Below, one piece after another: positions 25,101-33,302 of a stretch of 53,275 nt of DNA (its first letter is position 1; each line of letters starts with the position of its first letter). The translations under genes and the position numbers were made by a program. The stretch is taken from assembly GCA_934098375.1 (NCBI GenBank), contig CAKOOC010000004.1:1-53275 (forward strand). The letters are read 5' to 3'. This stretch comes from an uncultured Bacilli bacterium. Lineage in GTDB: Bacteria > Bacillota_I > Bacilli_A > RF39 > UBA660. Under the pieces are notes generated by a model. That model saw nothing but the letters and a program-made list of their open reading frames with translations. It was not told the origin of the DNA and searched no databases.

Positions 25101-26459
25101 GTGAAAAAAAAGTTAGCGATTATATTGTCGCTTTTATTAATTATATGTTTCATTAGTTTTTACATTTATAAAGTATCTAACAACCTAGAACTAGCTAATA
25201 TTAAGTTAATAAACTATGATAAAGCAAATGACACTATTACATTAAAAATTGATCGAGTTTTAAATTTTATAAATCATGATTTTACTTGCCATGCTAAGGG
25301 AGTTAAATCATCTTTTCAAGAAAAAGGACAAAATAAATCATGTGAATTAACAATCCCTAAAGACGATACTTACGAAATATTTTTAACTAATAAAAGTGGT
25401 GTTAGAACTAAAATTATTAAATTAAATGATACTTTAAGTGAAGTATTATATTTTACTTTTGGTAATGAAAAAATCTACATCGTTATAGGTGAAGAAAAAG
25501 AAATAAAATATAATGATATAACTATTGGAAAAAATATAAATTATAACTTTAAAAGTTCCGATGAAAATGTTGCTAAAGTAGTTGATAATAAAATAGTTGG
25601 TATTGCTTCAGGTACTGCCACAATAACTGCTAATAATCGAGACGAAAAATTAACTGTTATTGTAACGGACTTAATAACTAAGCCATACGCCATCAAAGAT
25701 AAAAAAGAATTATTAACATGCCATGCTTATACCGAGGAAGAAGCGAGTCTTTTAGACGACATTTTAGCTTACAAAGTAAACGAAGGTGGATACTTAGCAA
25801 GAGGTGGTGCCGTAGCTGCTGCTAGGTTCCTTAGTTTAGAATTCGTATACCGCGTTCCTTACTTTTATGAAAATGGTAGAATACCTATCTCAAATACTGA
25901 TAAAAGCAATATTAATACTCATATTGCTGATGGTGAAGGAAGATACTATAAACAAGGATTATACCTGTCTGATAGCAAAAAATCGCAAATATCTGCCTCT
26001 TGGAAAGGCCCTGCTATTTGGGGCTGCAACCTCATGAATTTAGAATCAAATCCCAAATATGGATATACAATGGGCAAAATGATGCCTAATGGATTAGATT
26101 GTTCTGGTTTCATTACTTGGTCTCTTAAGCAAGCTGGTTTTGATCCAGGGGATGTCGGTGCTGGTGAAAGCCCAGATCGTGATAATCAATGTACCGACTT
26201 AGGCAAATTTACTAAATTAAAAGAAAATTTTGATAAAATTAAAGTAGGGGATTTATTAAACTGGTGGGGTCATATTGCTATGCTAATTGGTATTGACGAA
26301 AAAACTAATACTTACTATGTAGCGGAAAGTTTATCCTATATCAGCGGTGTTCGTGCCATGATTTATACTAAAAACGAGCTATTAGAAACCTTCCCTTATG
26401 TTGTTTTAATGGATTCTTACTATCAAAAAGAGGGTAATTATAGTAATTACTGGAATTAA
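25101..26459 (+). CDS. NlpC/P60 wall peptidase with Big-2-like domain
   Basis: An N-terminal membrane anchor (LAIILSLLLIICFISFYIY) leads to a domain of unknown type, then a Big-2-like domain ending VDNKIVGIASGTATITANN. The C-terminal catalytic domain has the nucleophile Cys in NGLDCSGFITWSLKQAGF (near residue 332) and the base His in WWGHIAMLIG (near 389), the NlpC/P60 pattern of D,L-endopeptidases that cut peptidoglycan stem peptides. A TTG at 25092 is also in frame, but AGAGG is spaced properly for the GTG at 25101. Confidence 0.82.
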   Translation: MKKKLAIILSLLLIICFISFYIYKVSNNLELANIKLINYDKANDTITLKIDRVLNFINHDFTCHAKGVKSSFQEKGQNKSCELTIPKDDTYEIFLTNKSGVRTKIIKLNDTLSEVLYFTFGNEKIYIVIGEEKEIKYNDITIGKNINYNFKSSDENVAKVVDNKIVGIASGTATITANNRDEKLTVIVTDLITKPYAIKDKKELLTCHAYTEEEASLLDDILAYKVNEGGYLARGGAVAAARFLSLEFVYRVPYFYENGRIPISNTDKSNINTHIADGEGRYYKQGLYLSDSKKSQISASWKGPAIWGCNLMNLESNPKYGYTMGKMMPNGLDCSGFITWSLKQAGFDPGDVGAGESPDRDNQCTDLGKFTKLKENFDKIKVGDLLNWWGHIAMLIGIDEKTNTYYVAESLSYISGVRAMIYTKNELLETFPYVVLMDSYYQKEGNYSNYWN

Positions 26460-26482
26460 AAAAGGCCTTAAAGCCTTTTTAT
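26460..26482 (+). terminator. Terminator of the NlpC/P60 gene
   Basis: AAAGGC-CTTAAA-GCCTTT followed by TT runs, starting at the stop codon. Confidence 0.75.
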
Positions 26483-26489
26483 TTTATAC

Positions 26490-26603
26490 TTATCTAAAGA
26501 TATAATATACTAGTGTTCCTACAAAACTCGCTACCATCGCAATAACTAGCACCCATACAAAAATTTTTGTACCTATATTTTTCTTTTTTGCTCTATATGC
26601 CAT
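26490..26603 (-). CDS. Small single-helix membrane protein (37 aa), DUF4044-like
   Basis: A short gene with ribosome site GAGGTG 6 nt before its ATG. The product starts MAYRAKKKNIG and continues as one membrane helix (IFVWVLVIAMVASFVGTLVYYI). The basic N-terminus plus one helix is the plan of DUF4044-type small membrane proteins of Firmicutes; short length makes this only a resemblance. It faces the NlpC/P60 gene and is divergent from spoIIM. Confidence 0.6.
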   Translation of the reverse strand: MAYRAKKKNIGTKIFVWVLVIAMVASFVGTLVYYIFR

Positions 26604-26683
26604 TTTAATTCACCTCAATAAAATAATTATACAAAATTATTCATAAAAATAAAAGTCCGTAATAAAGTTAAATGGGTGATAAA

Positions 26684-27262
26684 TTGAAAATTCATATTAA
26701 TGATCGTAGTAAAACCGTCGCAAAATTTCTTCTAATGCTATTTGTAATCGGTATCTTTATTGGAGTTTATGCTTATCTTATTCAAGATACAAACACTAAA
26801 AACGCTATAAACTTAGAACTAACAAGTTTGTTGTCGAATCTTGCAAACGTCAAGCAAAATTCTATTATCTACCACTTTATAACTATTTCCCTAATGATAA
26901 TCTTATCTTTAAGTGTTATAGGTTTACCACTGATGCTTTTTTATTATTTCTATGAAGGGATATCTATTGGATTTCTCATAACTTCTTTTATAAAATATAA
27001 AAAATTTAAAGGATTTACATATTCTCTTATTTTTACAGGCATTAGCAAACTTTTATATATTGCCATCCTAACTTATTTCTTAGTGCAATCCCTAAATTAC
27101 GCTTTTAAAATTTTAAAAAACATTAAAGAAAACAAAAAAGACCTTATTATTCGCCAATTAATAAAATGTGCTTTCACCATCGGCATATGTTTTATTAACG
27201 ATATCATACTATATTTTATAGGAAATAAATTAGCAAACATCTTTACTTTTATAATTAATTAA
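26684..27262 (+). CDS. spoIIM: Stage II sporulation protein M (SpoIIM)
   Basis: Five or six membrane helices in about 192 residues. The sequence IHINDRSKTVAKFLLMLFVIGIFIG at the start and FYYFYEGISIGFLI..FKGFTYSLIF in the centre match SpoIIM/DUF95. In spore formers it scaffolds the SpoIID-SpoIIP wall hydrolases during engulfment. An ATG at 26672 has no ribosome site; GGGTGAT directly before the TTG at 26684 makes TTG the better start. Neighbouring wall hydrolase and SpoIVB elsewhere in the window fit a sporulation set, though no SpoIID or SpoIIP is seen. Confidence 0.82.
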   Translation: MKIHINDRSKTVAKFLLMLFVIGIFIGVYAYLIQDTNTKNAINLELTSLLSNLANVKQNSIIYHFITISLMIILSLSVIGLPLMLFYYFYEGISIGFLITSFIKYKKFKGFTYSLIFTGISKLLYIAILTYFLVQSLNYAFKILKNIKENKKDLIIRQLIKCAFTIGICFINDIILYFIGNKLANIFTFIIN

Positions 27263-27322
27263 TTAAAACACATACTTCTTTAATTTTAATTAAAATGCTG
27301 TTATAATAAAAATGTGATTTTT

Positions 27323-28429
27323 ATGAAAAAAGTTGTTATTGGAATGAGTGGGGGAGTTGATTCCTCTGTCGCAGCATACATTTTGCAAAAACAAGGCTAT
27401 GAAGTTATTGGCCTTTTTATGCGTAATTGGGATTCTTTAGTTAATAATGATATATCAGGTAATCCTAATTTAAATAACAATATATGCCCACAAGAACAAG
27501 ATTATAATGATGCTCTAGAAGTATGTAAAAAATTAAATATCCCCTTACACCGTGTTGATTTTGTCAAAGAATACTGGGATTATGTTTTTAAATACTTTCT
27601 AGATGAATTAGAAAAAGGAAGAACGCCTAACCCTGACTTAATGTGTAATAAATATATTAAATTTGATTTATTTAAAAAAGAAGCAGAAAAACTAGGGGCC
27701 GACTATGTTGCCACTGGGCATTACGCTAGAATTATTGGTAATCGTTTATGCCGTGCCGTGGATTTAAATAAAGATCAGACTTATTTTTTAGCCCAAGTAT
27801 CTGAGGAACACTTAAAAAATGTATTATTTCCCATCGGTGATTTAATAAAACCTGAAGTTCGTAAAATAGCCGATGATTTAAATCTTGTAACGGCAAAGAA
27901 AAAAGATTCTACTGGAATTTGTTTTATCGGCGAAAGAAACTATCAAAAATTTATTTCTAATTACTTAAAACCTAATCCTGGAGATATTATAGATATTGAT
28001 ACATTGAAAGTCATTGGTACTCATAGTGGTTTAATGAATTATACTATTGGCCAGCGTCGTAATGTTGGAATATCTGGTAACAGTGAAAAGCATTTTGTTG
28101 TTGGTAAAGACGTTAAGAAAAATATATTATACGTTGCTTTTGGTGAAGATAGTAAGTATTTATACTCTGATTCTTGCATCGTTGATAATGTAAATTACTT
28201 ATGTCAAACAAGACACACTTTCTGCACCGCTAAGTTCCGTTATCGTGGCGAAGATCATGAAGTAATATTAGAATATTTAGATAATAATGAAATTCTTGTA
28301 AAATATCCATCTAAAGTTAAAGCTGTAACTCCCGGTCAAGCCTGTGTTTTCTATTTAGGAGAACAATGTTTAGGATCTGGCATTATCAAAACCGTAATGA
28401 ATAACGGTGAAAAACTTTGGTATTTATAA
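27323..28429 (+). CDS. mnmA: tRNA-specific 2-thiouridylase MnmA
   Basis: It thiolates U34 of Lys, Glu and Gln tRNAs using ATP and a persulfide donor. The PP-loop GMSGGVDSSVAAYIL is near residue 6; the catalytic cysteines are in DLMCNKYIKF (near 106) and STGICFIGERN (near 198), and the C-terminal barrel is present. A GTG at 27314 extends the frame, but GTGAT plus short spacing favours the ATG at 27323. No cysteine desulfurase is in the window. Confidence 0.95.
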   Translation: MKKVVIGMSGGVDSSVAAYILQKQGYEVIGLFMRNWDSLVNNDISGNPNLNNNICPQEQDYNDALEVCKKLNIPLHRVDFVKEYWDYVFKYFLDELEKGRTPNPDLMCNKYIKFDLFKKEAEKLGADYVATGHYARIIGNRLCRAVDLNKDQTYFLAQVSEEHLKNVLFPIGDLIKPEVRKIADDLNLVTAKKKDSTGICFIGERNYQKFISNYLKPNPGDIIDIDTLKVIGTHSGLMNYTIGQRRNVGISGNSEKHFVVGKDVKKNILYVAFGEDSKYLYSDSCIVDNVNYLCQTRHTFCTAKFRYRGEDHEVILEYLDNNEILVKYPSKVKAVTPGQACVFYLGEQCLGSGIIKTVMNNGEKLWYL

Positions 28430-28433
28430 ATGT

Positions 28434-28461
28434 AAAAAATCATGATTTAAATGATTTTTTC
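28434..28461 (+). terminator. Terminator of mnmA
   Basis: AAAAAATCAT and ATGATTTTTT arms around GATTTAA. Confidence 0.65.
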
Positions 28462-28471
28462 TTTTACTCTC

Positions 28472-28501
28472 TTGACAATAAAATGTAAAATGAGATATGA
28501 T
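28472..28501 (+). promoter_or_regulatory. Sigma-A promoter of the HTH gene
   Basis: TTGACA (28472-28477), 18-nt spacer, TATGAT (28496-28501), 31 nt before the ATG. Confidence 0.65.
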
Positions 28502-28532
28502 GTAAGTGTAAAGAAAGTAGGGAAGCATATTA

Positions 28533-29306
28533 ATGAATGCATTAAATGAATTATTACAAGAATTAGGCATCTCTAAGGTTAGATTAGCCAAATATTTAGG
28601 TGTATCTAGACAAATGGTTTATAATTATTTAGAATTACCAAGTTTATCAAAATGGCCCAAAGAAAAGAAAATTGCTCTTTTGAAACTTTTAGATATTGAA
28701 AACGGTGATGAAGACACTATTAAAAATGTTAAAGTAACAACTGACTATTTATTAGCCGTAGAAGATCGATTAACTAATTCTTTAAAAGAAAACAATCAGG
28801 GAGAATTTTTAGATCTTAAAGGACTAAAAAAAGAAGAACAACAATTAGTAGGGGACATATCTTATTTAATAAAAGATAAATTATTAGAAGGAACTAATCA
28901 TGAAGAAAATTATTATGCACTTTTATATATTTATCATTTATTACAAGCTATTGATAATGTTCCTGAAATAAAGTATACACTAGCGTATTTAAGTAAATTA
29001 AATGGATTTACTAATCCTAATGTATATAAATTTAATGAAGATAAACAATTTATGTTTGAAGGAATTATACATTCAGCCTTTAATCTATATACCAGTGGCA
29101 ATGGTTCAAAAAGTAAGATAATTGAATCTCACAACCGCTTTGTTAAAGAAATTGAGGCTCGTAATGAAGAAAAATTATCTCGTACTCAGCAGTTAAACAC
29201 CCTAAAAATTCAAGCGTTAAAAGAATTAGGTTATACTAGTGTTACAACCGAAAACTTTTCAGAATTTTTAGAAAAAATGGCAGAAATTGAAACTCGTGGT
29301 GCTTAA
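28533..29306 (+). CDS. HTH-domain protein next to the terminus, unknown
   Basis: Residues 1-50 form a Cro/C1-type helix-turn-helix (LLQELGISKVRLAKYLGVSRQMVYNYLELP split at the turn), the rest (about 200 residues) is helical and charged with no family I recognise. A good promoter and its own strong terminator make it a single-gene unit. It ends 277 bp from the dif site and is the last left-arm gene. A regulator or a terminus-binding protein are both possible; there is no direct evidence for either. Confidence 0.6.
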   Translation: MNALNELLQELGISKVRLAKYLGVSRQMVYNYLELPSLSKWPKEKKIALLKLLDIENGDEDTIKNVKVTTDYLLAVEDRLTNSLKENNQGEFLDLKGLKKEEQQLVGDISYLIKDKLLEGTNHEENYYALLYIYHLLQAIDNVPEIKYTLAYLSKLNGFTNPNVYKFNEDKQFMFEGIIHSAFNLYTSGNGSKSKIIESHNRFVKEIEARNEEKLSRTQQLNTLKIQALKELGYTSVTTENFSEFLEKMAEIETRGA

Positions 29307-29318
29307 AACTTAAAAAAC

Positions 29319-29362
29319 ACTTCCCCTATCGTTTTATTTTATGAAAGTAGGGGAAGTTTACT
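29319..29362 (+). terminator. Strong terminator of the HTH gene
   Basis: ACTTCCCCTA and TAGGGGAAGT form a perfect 10-bp stem with a 19-nt loop, followed by TT-rich sequence. Confidence 0.75.
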
Positions 29363-29582
29363 TTATAATCACAATATCCAATATATCCAATTACATAATA
29401 AGATAATAAATAATCTATATCATTTTAAGTAAAATTAAATATAATAATAAATAATAGAATATATTATTATAATGAAGGAAATATATTTAAAATTATATAA
29501 AAATTAATCAAATGCATAATTAATAAATTTTAAATAACAGCATAAAATGGATAACTAATCATCTTTTTAAAGAAAATATATA

Positions 29583-29610
29583 ACTTCCTATAATGTATAT
29601 TATGTTAACT
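29583..29610 (+). other. dif chromosome-dimer resolution site
   Basis: Left arm ACTTCCTATAA, centre TGTATA, right arm TTATGTTAACT. Compared from memory with the B. subtilis dif site, 25 of 28 positions agree, with differences at positions 9, 13 and 24. Such a site is the target of XerC/XerD-type recombinases at the replication terminus; a recombinase gene lies 1.5 kb away, and the gene-strand switch occurs here. Site type is well supported; use in the cell is inferred. Confidence 0.9.
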
Positions 29611-30041
29611 AGAATATATGTTTTTTTAAATAATCAATATTATTACACTATTATATATTCAATAATTAAAAACTATTTAATAATAATTTAAATTAATTTA
29701 AATTATTTATTTCAAAGTTCACTACTATAATCTATTTATAGTTTTTATTTTATCTACAATTAATTATTTTAATTTATTAATAACAAGCTTAAACTTATAA
29801 TACATAATACGAATTAAAATTTCGTACAATTGTATCACTACTCTTTTCCAAAAACCGAAGTAGGGGGAGTATTACTTTTTTTAAGGTATATTAAATAAAA
29901 CCTATGATTTTTATAATCAACCATTTTTTATTAATTATTATTTTTTCATAATCCTATTTATAATTACCTAAAGTTAAAACTTTTTTTATTTTATTAGAGG
30001 ATACCATTGATTTTTATAAAGCCAATAAACATTAGAGTTTA

Positions 30042-30060
30042 CCCCACTTCTCCCCTTCTC
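30042..30060 (-). other. Tandem SpoIIIE-recognition-like octamers
   Basis: Read on the - strand: GAGAAGGG, GAGAAGTG, then GGG. GAGAAGGG is the SRS octamer of B. subtilis SpoIIIE. It points toward dif from the right arm, the expected polarity. Only one exact copy was noticed here. Confidence 0.4.
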
Positions 30061-30067
30061 TACTAGT

Positions 30068-30820
30068 CTATAAAATAAATTCTGTAAGTAAAATCATCAC
30101 TAATCCTAAAATAAATCCTATTAAAATATATTTTTTTGAATATTTTTCTGCCTCTTTAAAAATATCATTAATACTAATCGATATCATAATTCCCGCTACA
30201 AATAATAAAACTATGCTGATTAATGTATTAGACATATATTTATATAAAAACAAATAAGCAATTATAGCTCCAAGAGGCTCTGAAAAACCACTTACTAAAG
30301 TATTTATAAAAGCTTTACTTTTAGATCCTGAACCATAATATATTGGCACCGCTATTGCAATACCTTCAGGAATATTATGAAGCATAATAGCAATGCTCAT
30401 TTTAAGTCCTAAATTAATATTTACACTACTACTTAAAAATGTAAGTATTCCTTCCGGTAGGTTATGAATCATCAATGCAATCATGCTAAGTATCCCTACC
30501 CTATATAAATTTGATGAATTAAACCCTTTTTCACTTATTTTTTTATTAATTGATATATTTATACCATAACCAATTAAAATCATTAAAATAAGCATTAAAA
30601 TAGCCAAAAAAAGATTATATTTACTCTTTAAAAAGAAAAAACCATCAGGTATTAATTCTAATACTGAAATCAATAACATTATCGAAGCTGAAAAAGATAA
30701 ACTTACACCAATAAACTTAGGGATATTTCTGGGCTTAGCATAAATAAAAAAATAACCAATTATAGTTGAAAGACCAGCAAATAAACTAATTAAAAATGGA
30801 ATTAAAATATTATTATTCAT
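30068..30820 (-). CDS. ZIP family divalent metal transporter
   Basis: An eight-helix protein of 250 residues. Helix four and five motifs ALMIHNLPEGILTFLSS and SIAIMLHNIPEGIAIAVPIYY carry the His and Glu residues that bind the transported metal, and SGFSEPLGAIIAYLF follows. ZIP proteins of this group take up zinc or related metals. First - strand gene of the right arm; no metal regulator site was recognised. Confidence 0.9.
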   Translation of the reverse strand: MNNNILIPFLISLFAGLSTIIGYFFIYAKPRNIPKFIGVSLSFSASIMLLISVLELIPDGFFFLKSKYNLFLAILMLILMILIGYGINISINKKISEKGFNSSNLYRVGILSMIALMIHNLPEGILTFLSSSVNINLGLKMSIAIMLHNIPEGIAIAVPIYYGSGSKSKAFINTLVSGFSEPLGAIIAYLFLYKYMSNTLISIVLLFVAGIMISISINDIFKEAEKYSKKYILIGFILGLVMILLTEFIL

Positions 30821-30887
30821 AATAAAATATACACTCTTTTATCAAATAATATAACCATTTATTTCCATTAATTTGCCAAAAATATAA

Positions 30888-30916
30888 GCATTATAAACTT
30901 TTATAAGTCCATACTA
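30888..30916 (+). promoter_or_regulatory. Possible forespore (sigma-G/F type) promoter
   Basis: GCATT (30888-30892), 17-nt spacer, CATACTA (30910-30916), which resembles the sigma-G consensus. No convincing sigma-A promoter lies in the same stretch. The start would leave only a very short leader before AGGAGG at 30922. Confidence 0.3.
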
Positions 30917-30935
30917 TTAATAGGAGGTAAGATTT

Positions 30936-31043
30936 ATGAGTAGAGCAAAAGCAAACAATAAAGCACGTGAAAACGCAAGAAATAATGCGCGTAACAATAA
31001 TAAGTGCCAAAACGAAGCAAGAAATAATGCAAGAAATAAATAA
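30936..31043 (+). CDS. 35-residue Asn/Arg/Ala-rich basic miniprotein
   Basis: A perfect AGGAGGT ribosome site 7 nt before ATG and a terminator 37 nt after the stop frame this short ORF. The product is built from repeats of A-R-N-N (ARENARNNARNNN, EARNNARNK) with one Cys; more than half of its residues are Asn, Arg or Ala and it is strongly basic. I do not recognise a family. Composition and the sigma-G-like promoter suggest a small spore or nucleic-acid-binding protein, which is inference. Confidence 0.65.
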   Translation: MSRAKANNKARENARNNARNNNKCQNEARNNARNK

Positions 31044-31079
31044 TTAAATTCTTCATTAATAATATTACTTATAAACATA

Positions 31080-31111
31080 AAAGCATAGATGGTTATTTTC
31101 TATGCTTTTTA
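31080..31111. terminator. Bidirectional terminator between the miniprotein gene and xerD
   Basis: AAAGCATAGA and TCTATGCTTTTT arms; T-rich on both strands. Confidence 0.75.
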
Positions 31112-31138
31112 TTTTCATTCATATTTACAATAATGGTA

Positions 31139-32026
31139 TTAATTTCTCGGAAAAAATTCATCATAATCTTTTTTCAAACTCTCATTTGTCATATGAGTAT
31201 ATATCTGTGTAGTCGCAATATTTTCATGCCCTAAAAGTTCTTGAATAATCCTTAAATCGGCACCATTTTTAAGTAAATGTGTAGCAAAGGTATGCCTTAA
31301 AGTATGCGGTGATACCTTCTTTTTAATATTCTTTTTTTGACACTCTAACTTAATAACCTTAAAAATAAATTGTCTTGTTAAAACCCCACCTCTATTATTT
31401 AAAAAAACATAACTAGAATTTTTCTTATTTAAAAGAGGCCTATAATACTTTATATAATTACTAAGAGCATCAATCGCAAAATCCCCTAAAGGAACAATTC
31501 TTTCTTTACTACCTTTTCCCATAATTCTAATAATGCAATCATCTAAATCAACATTTGCTAGTTCCATACTAGTAAGCTCACTTATTCTTATGCCACTAGA
31601 ATAAAGAAGTTCTAAAATTGCCTTATTACGAGCATCATACTCATTTAAAATATTTATATCAAGTAATTTATTTACTTCATCAAAAGTTAAAAATTCTGGT
31701 ATCTTTTTATCAAGTTTCGGATAATCTATATTTATAACTGGATTAATCTTTATTTTATCAAGTCTTTCCATATAATTATAAAAAGATTTTAAAGAGCTAA
31801 GCACATGGGAAACGCTCCTTGAAGAATGATCACTTATACTTTTTAAATAATCTTTAATTGTCTTTTCATCAGCAGCAAGCAAATTCATATTTATTTTTTC
31901 ACTAAATAATCTAACATCCCTTATATATGAAGAAGTTGTATTAGGACTATAATTTTTCTCAAGTTCTAAATATTCTTTATACTTTTTTAATAATTCTTTA
32001 TTTTCTTTATGAACATTATCATTCAT
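31139..32026 (-). CDS. xerD: Tyrosine recombinase XerC/XerD
   Basis: A SAM-like N-terminal core-binding domain (YLELEKNYSPNTTSSYIRDV) precedes the catalytic domain. Its active residues are Arg in SSGIRISELTSM, Lys in GKGSKERIVPL, His-x-x-Arg in SPHTLRHTFATHLL, His in LLGHENIATTQ and the nucleophile Tyr in QIYTHM. About 295 residues fits XerC/D. Upstream ATG codons at 32050 and 32029 also occur; GGTGG spacing favours 32026. It stands 1.5 kb from the dif site and is the only Xer in the window, so it may act alone or with a partner encoded elsewhere. Confidence 0.92.
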   Translation of the reverse strand: MNDNVHKENKELLKKYKEYLELEKNYSPNTTSSYIRDVRLFSEKINMNLLAADEKTIKDYLKSISDHSSRSVSHVLSSLKSFYNYMERLDKIKINPVINIDYPKLDKKIPEFLTFDEVNKLLDINILNEYDARNKAILELLYSSGIRISELTSMELANVDLDDCIIRIMGKGSKERIVPLGDFAIDALSNYIKYYRPLLNKKNSSYVFLNNRGGVLTRQFIFKVIKLECQKKNIKKKVSPHTLRHTFATHLLKNGADLRIIQELLGHENIATTQIYTHMTNESLKKDYDEFFPRN

Positions 32027-32102
32027 CATACCACCATTTTTATTATACATTGCCCTTTTAAATTACGCAAACATAAGTTATAATACTTAAAGGTGATTTA
32101 AA

Positions 32103-33302
32103 ATGGAACTTCTAGCAAATATGTTAAGACCTACGAAACTAGCAGACGTTTATGGTGAAGATCATTTAATTGGTGAAAATAAAGTTTTATCAAATTTAAT
32201 CAAAAATAAAGTTATTTTTTCTTTTATTTTATATGGTCCCCCAGGAACTGGCAAAACATCTATAGCAAATGCCATAATTAGTGAGTTAAATATCAAATCA
32301 AAATTTTTAAATGCCGTTGTAAATAATAAAAATGATTTTGATATTGCGATTGCTGAAGCCAAAATGTATGGTGAACTAATTTTAGTTATCGATGAAATCC
32401 ACCGTATGAATAAAGATAAACAAGATATTCTTTTACCTTATTTAGAAAGTGGCTTAATTAAAATGATTGGCCTAACAACGTCAAATCCCTACCACGCTAT
32501 AAATCCGGCAATTAGAAGTAGGTGTCAAATCTTTGAAGTAAAAATGCCTAAAAAAGAGGATATCAAAAAAATCCTTTTAAAAGCAAAAAATTATTTAGAA
32601 GATATTAAAATAGATGATGCCCTTTTAGATAAAATAATTTTAGCATCTAACGGTGATGTTAGATCAGCCCTTAACCTTTTAGAAATAGCTTATTATAGCG
32701 CCGAAAATCATGTAATAACCGAAGAAGTTCTTAAAAGTATTAACTCTAAGCCAGTTATCTATATTGATAAAAATGATACAAATTATTACGATTCCATTAG
32801 TGCTCTTCAAAAATCTATTCGGGGTAGTGATCCTAATGCTGCCGTATATTATCTAGCCGTCCTCTTAGAAGGTGGCGATTTAGATATTATTTTTAGAAGA
32901 CTATCGGTTATTGCTTACGAAGATATCGGCCTTGCTAATCCTAGTATTGGTCCTAAAGTAGATGCTGCTATTAATGCTGCTAACAGAGTCGGATACCCAG
33001 AATGTATTATTCCTTTATCAGAAATAGTTCTAGAAATGGCACTATCTCCTAAAAGTAACAGTGCTTATCTAGCAATTGATGCTGCATTAAATGCTGTTAG
33101 AAATAAATCAGCTGGTAAAGTACCTAATCATATCAAAACCAATAGTAAAGATTATAAATACCCCCATAATTATAAAAATAGTTATGTAAAGCAGCAATAT
33201 CTACCAGATAATATCGTAAATGAAGTTTTTTATCATCCTAAAAATAATACTTATGAAAATAATATCAATAAAATAAATCGAGAAATGAGGAATGAAAAGT
33301 GA
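32103..33302 (+). CDS. rarA: Replication-associated recombination protein A
   Basis: A clamp-loader-like AAA+ ATPase acting at stalled forks, 399 residues. Walker A is YGPPGTGKTSIANAI near residue 42; Walker B is LVIDEIHRMN near 96; the C-terminal tetramerisation domain contains AYEDIGLANPSIGP and EMALSPKSNSAYLAIDAA. A TATAAT and AAGGTGAT precede the ATG. It overlaps gpsA by 4 nt (GTGA). In Bacillus rarA is next to tcdA and aspS, and these genes are again in the neighbourhood. Confidence 0.94.
   Translation: MELLANMLRPTKLADVYGEDHLIGENKVLSNLIKNKVIFSFILYGPPGTGKTSIANAIISELNIKSKFLNAVVNNKNDFDIAIAEAKMYGELILVIDEIHRMNKDKQDILLPYLESGLIKMIGLTTSNPYHAINPAIRSRCQIFEVKMPKKEDIKKILLKAKNYLEDIKIDDALLDKIILASNGDVRSALNLLEIAYYSAENHVITEEVLKSINSKPVIYIDKNDTNYYDSISALQKSIRGSDPNAAVYYLAVLLEGGDLDIIFRRLSVIAYEDIGLANPSIGPKVDAAINAANRVGYPECIIPLSEIVLEMALSPKSNSAYLAIDAALNAVRNKSAGKVPNHIKTNSKDYKYPHNYKNSYVKQQYLPDNIVNEVFYHPKNNTYENNINKINREMRNEK

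Larger units (their letters stand above)
29363..30067. other. Very AT-rich intergenic terminus region
   Basis: About 700 bp without a plausible gene on either strand, clearly more AT-rich than the coding flanks. It contains the dif site, a G-rich element GAAGTAGGGGGAGT at 29858-29871, and tandem SpoIIIE-type octamers at 30045-30060. Gene orientation switches from + to - across it. No origin-type DnaA box cluster was seen. Confidence 0.75.

Noticed and set aside
29363..30067. Origin of replication in the AT-rich region
   Set aside because: No DnaA-box cluster and no dnaA/dnaN neighbours; gene orientation converges here, which fits a terminus.
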